NCBI RefSeq assembly: GCF_000725885.1
Contig: NZ_JODR01000011.1
Location: 62,001 to 126,000 of the forward strand
Reading direction: 5' to 3'
DNA from: Streptomyces albus subsp. albus
GTDB taxonomy: Bacteria; Actinomycetota; Actinomycetes; Streptomycetales; Streptomycetaceae
DNA length: 64,000 nt
Notes under the pieces: generated by a model
What the model saw: only the letters and a program-made list of their open reading frames with translations
What the model was told of the DNA's origin: nothing
Database searches by the model: none
Translations under genes and position numbers: made by a program
Part shown: piece after piece, positions 33,478 through 43,327 of the stretch
How the letters are laid out: the number at the start of each line of letters is the position of its first letter
Position numbering within the stretch: the stretch's first letter is position 1

Positions 33478-36021
33478 TCACTCCGTCTTGATGGCGGCCA
33501 GCATGTTGAGCCGGGCCGCACGCCGCGCCGGCCACAGCGCGGCGAGCACACCCACCAGGGCGGCCAGTGCGAGGAAGACGCCCAGTCGGCCCCACGGCAG
33601 CACCAGGGTGTAGGTGTCCAGCCCGGACCCGGCGATCAGCTCACCGGCGGCCCAGCCGAAGAAGATGCCCAGGCCGATGCCCAGCACCCCGCCGAAGAGC
33701 GAGATGACCAGCGACTCCAGCCGCACCATCCGCTTGACGCCGCGCCGGTCGAGCCCGATGGCGCGCAGCATGCCGATCTCCTGGCCGCGCTCGAAGACCG
33801 ACATCGCGAGGGTGTTGATGACGCCGAGGACGGCGACGATGACGGCCATCGCGAGCAGCCCGTACAGCATGTTCAGCAGGATGCTGATCATCTGCGAGAC
33901 GCCCTCGGAGATGTCCTTCTTGTCCTGGACGAGGATGGCCGGGTTGTCACCGAGCTGCTTCGTCAGGGCGTCCTTGACCTCTGCGCCGGCGCCGTCCTTG
34001 GTCTTGGCGAGGACCTGCATGTCCGCGACCTTGTCCATGTGCGGCGTGACGGCCTTGTTGTCGACGAGGATGCCCTTGATCATCTCGTTGCCCTTGTAGA
34101 GGCCGCCGACCGTCAGCCGCTCCTTGGCACCGTCGTCGTAGGCGACCTGCACGGAGGAGCCGAGCTTCCAGCCCTTCGCCTTCGCGGTGGAGTCGTCCAC
34201 CACGATCCGCTTGCCGTCGTCCAGGCCCTGCCAGCCGCCCGCGGTGAACTCCAGCGCGGTGAGCTTGCCGATGCTGGCGCCGTTGACGCCGGTGAGGTAC
34301 TCGGTGTCGCCGTCCACCTCGGCCGCCGCGTTGCGCAGCGGGGAGGTCGCGGTGACCTGGTCCGACTGGGCCAGCTTCTTCTCCACGGCGGGGGAGAGCG
34401 GGGTGTAGTTGGCCATCGAGATGGTGTAGTCGGCCTTGATCGAGGCGGAGGCCATCTTGTCGATGCCCTTCTGCACACCGCTGGCGATCACCGTCAGACC
34501 CGTGATCAGCGTCAGCCCGACCATCAGCGCGGAGGCGGTGGCCGCGGTCCTGCGCGGGTTGCGCACCGCGTTCTGGCGGGCCAGCTTGCCGCTCACGTTG
34601 AACAGCCGCAGCACCGGGGCAGCCGCCGCGATCAGCGGACGGGACAGCAGCGGCGTCAGCACGAACACACCGACCAGCAGCAGCGCGGCACCCAGCCCCA
34701 TCGGGGCCTTGCCGGAGTCGCCGTCCATCTTCGTGCCCATCAGCACCAGCACGACGCCCGCGGCGGACAGCAGCGCACCGATGGTGTTGCGCACCACCAG
34801 GGAACGCGTCGAGGCGGGGGCGTGGAGGGCGCCCATGGCCGCCACCGGCGGGATCTTGGCGGCACGGCGGGCCGGCAGCCAGGCCGCCAGGACGGTGATG
34901 ACGACACCCACCAGGAGGGAGATCACGACGCTGCTCGGCTCGATGACCAGCGGCCCGTCGGGCATGCTCCCCATGCTGCCGACGAGGGTTCGCAGCCCGG
35001 CGGCGATACCGACGCCCGCGGCCATCCCGGCCAGGCCCGCGACGGCACCCACGACCAGCGCCTCGATCAGCACCGAGCGGGTCACCTGGCGGCGGCCGGC
35101 GCCCACCGCGCGCAGCAGTGCCAGCTCCTTGGTGCGCTGGGCCACCAGCATGGTGAAGGTGTTGGCGATGATGAAGATGCCGACGAACAGGGCGATCCCC
35201 GCGAAGGCCAGCAGGCTGGTCTTCATGCCGGACATGCTGTCCTCGATCATCCGCGACTCGTCGTCGGCGAGCTGCTTGCCGGTGACGGCCTCGGCGCCCT
35301 CGGGCAGGATCTTCTCCGCCCGCTCCTTGAGCGCCGCCTGGGAGACGCCGGGCTCGGCCTTCAGCTGGATCTCGGTGTACTCGCCGGGCTTGGCGAACAG
35401 CCGCTGGGCGGTGGCGTTGTCGAACAGCACCAGGGTGCCGCCGGCCGCCACGTTGCCGTCGTCGGTGCGGAAGATGCCGGTGATCTTCTCCTCGCGCACG
35501 GGGCCGTTGACCGACATCCGCGCGGTGTCACCGACCTTGTAGCCGGTGCGCTCGGCGGTCTTGGCGTCCAGCGCGATCTCGCCGCGCTCGCGGGGCGCCA
35601 CACCCTCCTTCATCGGGTAACGCGCGTCGGTGCCCTTGCCGTTGCCGCCCGCGTAGTAGTTGGCGCCCTGGGAGGAGAAGCCCTCGCCGACCAGCTTGCC
35701 GTCCTTGTCGGACAGCGCGGCGAAACCGGAGACGACACCGGTGGCCGACTCGGTGCCCGGCAGCCGGGCTGCCCCGTCGAGGGTGCGCTGGCTCAGCGGG
35801 GAGACGGTGTCACGGCCCTCCGGTGCGTCCCCGCTGTCCTGGCGGATGGAGACGTCGACGTCGGAGTAGCCCTTTTCGGAACTCTTGTGGAATGCCTCGG
35901 AGATGGTCGAGGTGAAGACCAGGGTGCCGGAGACGAACGCCACGCCGAGCAGTACGGCGAGCATGGTCATCAGCAGCCGGGCCTTGTGCGCGAGCACGTT
36001 GCGCAAGGCGGTACGGAGCAT
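33478..36021 (-). CDS. MacB/FtsX-type ABC transporter permease
   Basis: An 847-residue membrane protein with the two-FtsX-domain layout. An N-terminal helix (LLMTMLAVLLGVAFVSGTLVF) is followed by a large extracellular MacB-like region. Transmembrane helices follow around residues 265-405 (LAFAGIALFVGIFIIANTFTMLVAQRTKELALLRAVGAGRRQV) and at the C terminus (YGLLAMAVIVAVLGVINTLAMSVFERGQEIGMLRAIGLDRRGVKRMV). Such permeases pair with a LolD-like ATPase to export or extract lipophilic molecules or peptides. It lies 63 bases downstream of its ATPase gene in one operon. Confidence 0.92.
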   Translation of the reverse strand: MLRTALRNVLAHKARLLMTMLAVLLGVAFVSGTLVFTSTISEAFHKSSEKGYSDVDVSIRQDSGDAPEGRDTVSPLSQRTLDGAARLPGTESATGVVSGFAALSDKDGKLVGEGFSSQGANYYAGGNGKGTDARYPMKEGVAPRERGEIALDAKTAERTGYKVGDTARMSVNGPVREEKITGIFRTDDGNVAAGGTLVLFDNATAQRLFAKPGEYTEIQLKAEPGVSQAALKERAEKILPEGAEAVTGKQLADDESRMIEDSMSGMKTSLLAFAGIALFVGIFIIANTFTMLVAQRTKELALLRAVGAGRRQVTRSVLIEALVVGAVAGLAGMAAGVGIAAGLRTLVGSMGSMPDGPLVIEPSSVVISLLVGVVITVLAAWLPARRAAKIPPVAAMGALHAPASTRSLVVRNTIGALLSAAGVVLVLMGTKMDGDSGKAPMGLGAALLLVGVFVLTPLLSRPLIAAAAPVLRLFNVSGKLARQNAVRNPRRTAATASALMVGLTLITGLTVIASGVQKGIDKMASASIKADYTISMANYTPLSPAVEKKLAQSDQVTATSPLRNAAAEVDGDTEYLTGVNGASIGKLTALEFTAGGWQGLDDGKRIVVDDSTAKAKGWKLGSSVQVAYDDGAKERLTVGGLYKGNEMIKGILVDNKAVTPHMDKVADMQVLAKTKDGAGAEVKDALTKQLGDNPAILVQDKKDISEGVSQMISILLNMLYGLLAMAVIVAVLGVINTLAMSVFERGQEIGMLRAIGLDRRGVKRMVRLESLVISLFGGVLGIGLGIFFGWAAGELIAGSGLDTYTLVLPWGRLGVFLALAALVGVLAALWPARRAARLNMLAAIKTE

Positions 36022-36084
36022 GGGGAAGTCCTGGTGGTCCTTCTGCGTGGGTCCTGGAAGGGGGCGCGGTGCCGGAAAGCCCGG

Positions 36085-36900
<816 letters not shown>

Positions 36901-36945
36901 GGCGCGGTGCTCCTGTCGGGACGTGGACGGAGGAAGAAATCGGAA

Positions 36946-36962
36946 AGTCGGAACTTCCGACT
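36946..36962. promoter_or_regulatory. Palindrome AGTCGGAA-C-TTCCGACT upstream of the ABC exporter
   Basis: Perfect 8-bp arms around a single C, 46 bases upstream of the ATPase start. A larger TCGGAA/TTCCGA dyad overlaps. It is a probable operator; the regulator is not encoded next to it. Confidence 0.55.
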
Positions 36963-37543
36963 GACCTCCATCGTTCCGTGCGCTCCGCGTCACCGGATCA
37001 GCCCCCGCTCCGGTTTCCGGGGCAGTCCTGGGAGGTAGCTCGCGGCGGCGTTGTCATCCTTGGGTATGAGGGCGGACCCTGAGAGGGACGAGGAGCGGCC
37101 ACGGGTGCGAGGGTGCTTGTACGGGGCCCGGCCGGGGTGCGCGCCTGGTGCCGGGTGGGGCCGCCGGGAGGGGTGCGCGCGGGCCGCCGGGAGGGGGTGC
37201 GCATCGCGTGCCGGGGGGGTGTCCTCGCGGAGTGCGGGCCGGTCGGCTGCGGGGGCGCTCACCAGGCCCTCGGCTCAGGCCAGTGGCATATGCCATCGGA
37301 TTGGAGCGCTGGTGACCGAACGGTCGAACGTCGAGTTTCCGTCATTTCTGGCGCGCACAGGCCACGGGTCAGAGCGCTGCGAAGTGGCGCATGTGACGCT
37401 GATGCCCCGTCAGTTGCCAATAAAATAAGACAACATCGGTCTGTCGATCCGCTGTTCGGGGGATGACCCTGGATAGGCTCATCCCGCGTCCTGGGGAGGG
37501 CCGGGTGCGCCCGGCGGTGCACGAAGCGGTCCCGGAGACCGGT
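36963..37543. other. Non-coding region between ABC exporter and bldA
   Basis: No gene is supported. Positions 37100-37230 are G-rich with repeated GCCGGGAGGGG-like units. A relatively AT-rich island (TTGCCAATAAAATAAGACAAC at 37414-37434) is unusual here and may be regulatory. TAGGCT at 37474-37479 is a possible -10 for the tRNA, giving a leader of about 60 bases. Confidence 0.45.
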
Positions 37544-37629
37544 GCCCGGATGGTGGAATGCAGACACGACGAGCTTAAACCTCGTTGGCCTTGAGGGCCG
37601 TGCCGGTTCGAGTCCGGCTCCGGGCACCA
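37544..37629 (+). tRNA. bldA: tRNA-Leu, anticodon UAA (bldA)
   Basis: An 86-base class II tRNA with encoded CCA. The acceptor stem is GCCCGGA/TCCGGGC, with discriminator A. The anticodon stem is ACGAG/CTCGT with loop CTTAAAC, giving anticodon TAA (37576-37578), which reads the rare Leu codon UUA. The long variable arm is TGGCCTTGAGGGCCGT, and the T-arm is GCCGGTTCGAGTCCGGC. In Streptomyces this single tRNA is bldA, required for translating UUA-containing developmental and antibiotic-regulatory mRNAs. By eye I found no in-frame TTA codon in the neighbouring genes that I checked; this was not exhaustive. Confidence 0.96.
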
Positions 37630-38244
37630 ACCGACTTGGGACGGCTGCCGCACCTCCCCGGCACGGCGCCCTCCCCGGCCCCTGCGGCGGCACGCGCGCC
37701 GCCCGCGCGCATCCACCGCGCACGCCGCCGAAGTCGTCGCCGTCCCGCACGGCGTACGCGGCGCCGGCGGCGTCCGACAGTCTTTTGAGTGACAACCGGA
37801 CCATGGGGTCACCCTCCCCGGTGGCACGGTCATCTTTGGCGCGAAACGGACGGCGCACCTCCGGGCAGCGCCCGCCCCCACGCGCCGCCCCGCCCCCACC
37901 CGGAGCCGCTGCGGAGCCGCGCCGCACGCCGCCGCCCCGGTTTCCGTACCCCGGCCGGCACGGGTGCGGCCCGACCCGCCGGGCGCCCCTGCCGGCCCCC
38001 GGCCCCGGTCAGTACGCTGCGGCTTCGCCGGGCGGCCCGGCGCCGGGCTGTGCCGTGTCACCCGGCACCGGAGCGCGGAAACACGGAAGCCGAAAGCCCG
38101 AAAGCCTGCAAGACCGGGCAGCGCTGACGGCACGACAGCGTTGACGGCACGACCCCGCTGACGGCACCGAAGGGCGGGCAGCCCGGACAGCCCGGGGCCC
38201 CGGGGTACCGCGGGGCGGCCGGCCACGCCGGGCGGGGCTCGCGT
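37630..38244. other. Region downstream of bldA without a supported gene
   Basis: Six hundred bases of GC-rich sequence with no convincing protein. Several frames are open only because of GC bias and encode Pro/Arg-rich text. Repeats of GACGGCACGA occur at about 38120-38165. Confidence 0.5.
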
Positions 38245-38610
38245 TCAGCCGGCGTGGGTCTCCAGCCGGAGCCGCAGCTGCTTCTCCTGGTCGCCGGCCA
38301 CCTCCAGCACCTCCACCACGCCGAAGGCGTCCAGCAGTGCGCGGTGCAGGCGCTCGACCGCGTAGGGCGATCCCTGCAACTCGGCCGTCACCCGCGAACC
38401 GAGCGGCACCGACTGCGGCCGGCCGCCGTCGCCGGAGACGTCGAACCGCGACATCCAGACGTTCGCCTTGCGGCCTTCGGGGCGCAGCTCACCCCAGTCC
38501 GAGGGGTACATCCCGCTCAGCACCCCGAAGACCGCCTCGGCGTCCTCGCAGGCACAGTCGCTGAGCTCCACGGATACCTCCATCTCCCCTTCGGACATCT
38601 CCGCCGTCAT
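38245..38610 (-). CDS. Small conserved protein of unknown function next to bldA
   Basis: A 121-residue acidic cytosolic protein (EVSVELSDCACEDAEAVFGVLSGMYPSDWGE, then VWMSRFDVSGDG, and a helical end PYAVERLHRALLDAFGVVEVLEVAGDQEKQL). No family is recognised. Residues 85-118 suggest an alpha-beta fold. AAGGAGG lies 8 bases before ATG 38610, an excellent ribosome-binding site, so I regard it as a real gene. I know of no function. Confidence 0.75.
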   Translation of the reverse strand: MTAEMSEGEMEVSVELSDCACEDAEAVFGVLSGMYPSDWGELRPEGRKANVWMSRFDVSGDGGRPQSVPLGSRVTAELQGSPYAVERLHRALLDAFGVVEVLEVAGDQEKQLRLRLETHAG

Positions 38611-38883
38611 CTCCGGGCCTCCTTCTCTCGCCTTCTCGCCGGCTCGCTGGTCATGGGCTCGCGGGCTCGCGAATCGCTCCAGGCCCAATATCGGCCCGCA
38701 GGTACCCGTTCGGCGTGATCCCAACCGGCGATTCGCCGGCCCGACCGTCACGGCTGACGCGACCGGACGCGGACAGGCCCGCACCCGCCCCCGCGCACCG
38801 GCCCCGCGACGGGCTCCGGGCCCGCCCGCGCACCGGCCCGGAATCCGCTTGAGGGCCTCCGTGCCCGGTGCCAGGGTGACCGC

Positions 38884-39666
38884 ATGATCGACCCGGGACT
38901 CCGTGGACGCACCGTGCTGGTGACCGGCGCCGTGGGCGGCATCGGGGAGGCGACGGCCCGCGCTTTCGCCCGGCTGGGGGCGCGTATGGCGGTGCACTGG
39001 CACCCGGGCGCGGCGAGCCCGCCGGGGGTGTCGTACGCCCACACCTCGCCGGGCCGCGAGCAGGCCGAGGCGCTCGTCGGGGAGCTGCGGGAGGAGGGGG
39101 CGCCGGACGCCGTCCTGATCCCGGCGGATCTCGCGGACCGGGACGCGGTCCGGACGCTGCTGGCGGCGGCCGGTGCACGTGTCGGTCCCGTCGACGTGCT
39201 CGTGAACAACGCCGCGCACTGCGAACTCCCGGACGGCTTCGGAGACCTGACGCTGGACGGGCTGGAGCGCAGCTACCGGGTGAACACCTTCGCGCCCGCC
39301 CTGCTGACCGCCGCACTGGCCCGGTGCGGGCGGCCCGCCGCCGTCGTCAACATCTCCACGGACGCCGCCCGCGCCTTCCCCGGGCAGACCGCCTACGGCA
39401 CCTCGAAGGCGGCCCTGGAGGCCGTCACCCGGGCGGCGGCGCTCGATCTGGGGCCGCACGGCATCCGGGTCAACGCCGTGGCGCCGGGACCCGTGCAGAC
39501 CGGCTGGATGCCGCGGGAACTGGTCGAGGAGGTGGTGCCCCGCATCCCGCTGCGCCGGGTGGGGCTGCCCGAGGACATCGCCGACGCGGTGGTCTTCTTC
39601 GCCTCCGACCAGGCCCGCTGGATCACCGGGCAGGTCGTCCAGGTGGCCGGCGGCCATGCCCTGTGA
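38884..39666 (+). CDS. SDR family oxidoreductase
   Basis: A 260-residue short-chain dehydrogenase/reductase. The cofactor motif is VLVTGAVGGIGEATARAF, the structural motif is VLVNNAA, the catalytic Ser is in VVNISTDA, and Tyr-x-x-x-Lys is AYGTSKAALEA. The end IRVNAVAPGPVQTGWMPRELVEEVVPRIPLRRVGLPEDIADAVVFFASDQARWITGQVVQVAGGHAL is typical of 3-oxoacyl reductase-like SDRs. The substrate is unknown. The sequence CAGGGTGACCGC before ATG 38884 may be a degenerate leaderless promoter. Confidence 0.92.
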   Translation: MIDPGLRGRTVLVTGAVGGIGEATARAFARLGARMAVHWHPGAASPPGVSYAHTSPGREQAEALVGELREEGAPDAVLIPADLADRDAVRTLLAAAGARVGPVDVLVNNAAHCELPDGFGDLTLDGLERSYRVNTFAPALLTAALARCGRPAAVVNISTDAARAFPGQTAYGTSKAALEAVTRAAALDLGPHGIRVNAVAPGPVQTGWMPRELVEEVVPRIPLRRVGLPEDIADAVVFFASDQARWITGQVVQVAGGHAL

Positions 39667-39777
39667 CCGCTGCGCCGCACACCCCGGGCGGGCACAGGAG
39701 CGGGGGCGGCGGAGCGGGCGCCACGGGGCCCCTGCCCACATACCGGATATCACTGGGTGCGGCCCCTCCCACGTCTC

Positions 39778-39783
39778 TAAGCT
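39778..39783 (+). promoter_or_regulatory. -10 element of leaderless aminotransferase transcript
   Basis: TAAGCT followed by 6 bases (GCGCCA) and ATG 39790, with no ribosome-binding site. Confidence 0.6.
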
Positions 39784-39789
39784 GCGCCA

Positions 39790-41013
39790 ATGACTCCCAG
39801 CACGCTCATGGGTCCCGCCCCGGCCGCAGCCCCCGCACCCCCGCTCGCCGCCCGCGCCGCCTCCGTCGGCGCCTCGCCCGTACGGGAGATCCTGGCGCTC
39901 ACCGAACGCCCCGAGGTGATCTCCTTCGCCGGCGGTCTGCCGGCCCCGGAACTGTTCGACGCCGACGGCATACGCGCCGCCTACGACCGGGTGCTGGCCG
40001 AGGAGCCCCACCGGGTGCTCCAGTACTCGACCACCGAGGGCGATCCGGCCCTGCGGAACGCCGTCGCCGAGCGGCTGACCGGGCGCGGTCTGGCCACTGG
40101 TCCCGACGCCCTGCTGGTCACCACCGGCTCGCAGCAGGGCCTCACCCTGCTGGCGACCGCACTGCTGGAACCCGGCGACACGGTGGTGGTGGAGAACCCC
40201 ACCTATCTGGCGGCCCTCCAGTGCTTCGGTTTCGCCGGCGCCCGCGTGGTGCCCGTCCCCTCGGACGAGGACGGGATCGACCCGGAGGCGCTGGCCGAGG
40301 TGGTCGAGCGCGAGCGGCCCAAGCTGCTCTACCTGGTGCCCACTTTCCAGAACCCGACCGGCCGCACGCTGCCGCTCGCCCGCCGGCAGGCGGTCGCCGA
40401 GGTGGCGGCACGGCACGGCCTGTGGGTGCTGGAGGACGACCCGTACGGCGAACTGCGCTTCGAGGGGGAGCACCAGCCGTGGCTTTCCTCGCTGCCGCAG
40501 GCGGCCGACCGCACGGTACTGCTGGGCAGCTTCTCCAAGGTGATGGCCCCGGGGATGCGGCTCGGCTGGCTGCGGGCGCCCGCAGCGCTGCGCCGCGCCT
40601 GCGTCATCGCCAAACAGTCCCTCGACCTGCACTGCTCGACCGTCGACCAGGCCGCCGCCGCCCGCTATCTGGCGGACAGCGACCTGGACGCCCATCTGGC
40701 GCGGGTCCGCGACGCCTACCGGGCGCGCCGTGACGCCCTCGTCGACGGGCTGGCCGCCGCGCTGCCCGACGGCAGCACCTGGAACCGTCCGGAGGGCGGC
40801 ATGTTCGTCTGGGCGCGGCTGCCGGAGGGGCACGACGCGACCGCGCTGCTGCGGGAGGCCGTCGCCAGGGACGTGGCGTACGTGCCGGGTGCGCCGTTCT
40901 TCGCCGGGACGCCCGACCCGGCGACGCTGCGGATGTCCTTCACCACGCACACACCCGAGGAGATCCGGGAGGGGCTGCGGCGCCTCGCCGGTGTGCTGCG
41001 CACGTCCCGCTAA
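39790..41013 (+). CDS. PLP-dependent aminotransferase, class I/II (LysN/MocR-like)
   Basis: A 407-residue fold type I aminotransferase. ISFAGGLPAPELFDADGIRAAYDRVL and LQYSTTEGDPALRNAVAERL open the domain. LVPTFQNPTGRTLPLARR, VLEDDPYGELRFEG and the PLP-lysine region LGSFSKVMAPGMRLGW (Lys250) follow. It resembles 2-aminoadipate or branched-chain aminotransferases without the MocR DNA-binding domain. The physiological substrate is unknown. Its stop codon overlaps the convergent MFS gene by 4 bases. Confidence 0.93.
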   Translation: MTPSTLMGPAPAAAPAPPLAARAASVGASPVREILALTERPEVISFAGGLPAPELFDADGIRAAYDRVLAEEPHRVLQYSTTEGDPALRNAVAERLTGRGLATGPDALLVTTGSQQGLTLLATALLEPGDTVVVENPTYLAALQCFGFAGARVVPVPSDEDGIDPEALAEVVERERPKLLYLVPTFQNPTGRTLPLARRQAVAEVAARHGLWVLEDDPYGELRFEGEHQPWLSSLPQAADRTVLLGSFSKVMAPGMRLGWLRAPAALRRACVIAKQSLDLHCSTVDQAAAARYLADSDLDAHLARVRDAYRARRDALVDGLAAALPDGSTWNRPEGGMFVWARLPEGHDATALLREAVARDVAYVPGAPFFAGTPDPATLRMSFTTHTPEEIREGLRRLAGVLRTSR

Positions 41014-42506
41014 CGGGACACCGCCCCGGCAGCCGGAGCACGCGGCTGCCGGGGGCGGGGCAGGACGAGGGCCAGGACGGCGATGACGGCGAGGGTGAGC
41101 GTCATGGCGGCGAACACCCGTCCGTAGGCGTCCCCCTCCGGCCCCGCGACCGCGGACAGCGCGGCCAGCCCGAGCGCCCCTCCGAACTGCTTGGCCGTGT
41201 TCAGCAGTCCGGAGACGGCACCGGCGTCCTCGGCGGCGACCCCGGAGGTCACCACGGCCGTCGCCGGGGTGACGAATATGGCGCCGCCCAGGGAGAAGAC
41301 CACGGCCGGTCCGAGTACACCGCCCAGGTAGCCGTCGCCGGCCGTCACGGTGCTCTGCCACAGGAATCCGGCCCCGCACAGCGCAGCGCCCCACAGGATG
41401 AGCGTGCGGTGTGCGAAACGGCGCATCAGACGGGGCGTCACCCAGACGCCCGCCGCGGCGCCCACCAGGGTGTGGGGCAGGAAGCCGAGCCCGGTGCGCA
41501 GTGCCGAGTAGCCGAGCGCGTCCTGCATGAAGAACGTCAGGAAGTACCAGACGGGGATCTGGAGGCAGGCCCCCGCCAGCAGCACCACCGTGTTGCCGAC
41601 GGCGACCGTACGCCGCCGCAGCAGCCGTGGCGGGATCAGCGGCGCGGGCGCCCACCGGGCCTCGATCAGGGCGAACAGTCCCAGCGCCAGGGCCCCGGCC
41701 GCCAATGCGGACAGAGTGACCGGATCCCGCCAGGACCCCTCCCCGGTGCGGCCGGCCCCGTAGGTGAGGGCCGCCATGGCCACGGTGACGGTGAGAGCGC
41801 CGGGTACGTCCAGCCGGGGCCGGGCGCCGGCTGGGACGGCCGCACCGGTCCCGCGACCGCCGTCGTCCCTGTCGCTCCCGTCGTCTGTGCGGCTCGCGGC
41901 ATCGGTGATGCCCGCGCCCCCCGGTGCGGCCGGTGCGGTACGCGGCCCGGGCAGCAGGCGCAGGGCCGGCAGCAGTGCGGCGCATCCCACGGGGACGTTG
42001 ACGAGCAGGACGGCGCGCCAGGAGAGCGTTTCGGTGAGCAGACCGCCCAGCAGATTGCCGGCGGCGCCGCCGACCGAGGAGACGGCCGTCCAGACGGCCA
42101 GTGCCCGGATGCGGCGCGGTCCCTCCGGGAAGGCGGTGGTCAGCACGGTCAGTGTGGCGGGCGCCAGCACGGCGGCGCCCACTCCCTGGGCGGCCCGGGC
42201 GGCGATGAGGAACCCGGGGGTGGTGGCGAGCCCGCCGGCCAGGCAGGCGGCCGTGAAGAGCGTCAGGCCGCCCGTGAAGGCGAACCGGTGGCCGCACAGA
42301 TCGGCCAGCCGTCCACCGGGCAGCAGCAGGCCGGCGAAGGCGAGTGTGTAGGCGGTGACGACCCAGGAGAGACCTTCGCCGCCCGGTGCGAAACCGAGCG
42401 CGTCCCGGACGGCGGGCAGCGCGACGTTCAGCACGGACACGTCCAGCACGACCATGAACTGCGCCGTGCAGACCAGTGCGAGCACGGCTCCTGCCCTGGA
42501 TGCCAT
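41010..42506 (-). CDS. DHA2-type MFS drug exporter
   Basis: A 498-residue membrane transporter with about 14 hydrophobic segments. The motif A region is GGRLADLCGHRFAFTGGL and motif C is AGNLLGGLLTETLSWRAVLLVNVPVG. A hydrophilic loop (residues about 205-245, Asp/Gly-rich) splits the halves. DHA2 proteins export drugs or metabolites using proton motive force. GGGAGGGAAGG precedes ATG 42506. It is divergent from a TetR regulator, with a shared operator between them, so the regulator probably controls it. Confidence 0.93.
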   Translation of the reverse strand: MASRAGAVLALVCTAQFMVVLDVSVLNVALPAVRDALGFAPGGEGLSWVVTAYTLAFAGLLLPGGRLADLCGHRFAFTGGLTLFTAACLAGGLATTPGFLIAARAAQGVGAAVLAPATLTVLTTAFPEGPRRIRALAVWTAVSSVGGAAGNLLGGLLTETLSWRAVLLVNVPVGCAALLPALRLLPGPRTAPAAPGGAGITDAASRTDDGSDRDDGGRGTGAAVPAGARPRLDVPGALTVTVAMAALTYGAGRTGEGSWRDPVTLSALAAGALALGLFALIEARWAPAPLIPPRLLRRRTVAVGNTVVLLAGACLQIPVWYFLTFFMQDALGYSALRTGLGFLPHTLVGAAAGVWVTPRLMRRFAHRTLILWGAALCGAGFLWQSTVTAGDGYLGGVLGPAVVFSLGGAIFVTPATAVVTSGVAAEDAGAVSGLLNTAKQFGGALGLAALSAVAGPEGDAYGRVFAAMTLTLAVIAVLALVLPRPRQPRAPAAGAVSR

Positions 42507-42556
42507 GGCCTTCCCTCCCGCCGGCCCGCACGGACAGGCTTTTCCGATGTGGTCAC

Positions 42557-42599
42557 ACCGTAAAGCCGTCCTGGAGGGTTTTTCAATGTGGCAACATTG
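42557..42599 (-). promoter_or_regulatory. MFS promoter with overlapping TetR-type operator
   Basis: On the minus strand, TTGAAA (42586-42581) and TACGGT (42562-42557) are separated by 18 bases, giving a leader of about 45 bases. A dyad CAATGT-GGCA-ACATTG (42584-42599) overlaps the -35. A TetR dimer bound there would block the MFS promoter and probably the divergent tetR promoter. Confidence 0.65.
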
Positions 42600-42659
42600 G
42601 GATACGGAGACGGGGGGCGCCGGACGAGGGCTGCCCGGTCCGGGGAGAAGGAGAAGCGC

Positions 42660-43277
42660 ATGCCGCCGAGCGCACGCACCCGCGGTCGCGGGCCCGGTCT
42701 GCACCACGACCGCAGGCGCGCGGAGATCGCCGACGCGGTCCTCGCCGTCGTCGCCGAGCACGGGCTGCCCGGCGTCTCGCTGACCGAGGTCGCCGCACAG
42801 GCGGGTGTCTCACCCGGGCGGGTCCAGCACTACTTTCCGGCGAAGCGGCAGTTGATCGAGGCGGCGTTCGACCGGGGCAACCGGCGCAGCGAGGAGCGCA
42901 TCCGCTCCCGTCTGGGCGCCGACCCCGAGGACGCGCCGCCGAGAGAGGTGCTGGCCGTGGTGCTGGACGAGCTGATCCCCCACGACGCCGCGTCCCGGGC
43001 GCACATGAGGGTGCGTCACGCCTTCAACGCCGGTGCGCTCGCCGACGACGCCGTCGCCGGACGGGTCCGCGGCCTCTACGCCGAGCTGCGCACCCGGCTG
43101 GCGGACTGCCTGCTGAGGGCGGGGGTGCTGCGCGACGGCGGCGAACCGGAGGCCCTGGCCGTCACTCTGGTGGCCCAGGCGGAGGGGCTGGCCTACCACG
43201 TGCTGTTGGGGACCGTGCCCGTCTGCACCGCCCGCCGCACGGTGCGCGCCGCCCTCGACGCCGCGCTGCCGGACTGA
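42660..43277 (+). CDS. TetR family transcriptional regulator
   Basis: A 205-residue regulator. Its N-terminal DNA-binding domain is RAEIADAVLAVVAEHGLPGVSLTEVAAQAGVSPGRVQHYFPAKRQLI, with HYF at the recognition-helix end. The C-terminal ligand-binding part is helical. AAGGAGAAG precedes ATG 42660. Its position, divergent from a DHA2 exporter, suggests that it represses the exporter and senses an exported compound. Confidence 0.92.
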   Translation: MPPSARTRGRGPGLHHDRRRAEIADAVLAVVAEHGLPGVSLTEVAAQAGVSPGRVQHYFPAKRQLIEAAFDRGNRRSEERIRSRLGADPEDAPPREVLAVVLDELIPHDAASRAHMRVRHAFNAGALADDAVAGRVRGLYAELRTRLADCLLRAGVLRDGGEPEALAVTLVAQAEGLAYHVLLGTVPVCTARRTVRAALDAALPD

Positions 43278-43327
43278 CGTACCCCGCGCCCCGTCCCGTC
43301 CCGCCCCGCTCCCCGGCGCGGCTGCGG

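Noticed and set aside
37051..37428. A 125-codon plus-strand frame between the ABC exporter and bldA
   Set aside because: No ribosome-binding site, repetitive Gly/Arg/Ala composition, no recognisable motif.
37369..38226. Minus-strand frame across bldA
   Set aside because: It reads through a perfect tRNA gene on the other strand and encodes Arg/Pro/Ala-rich text.
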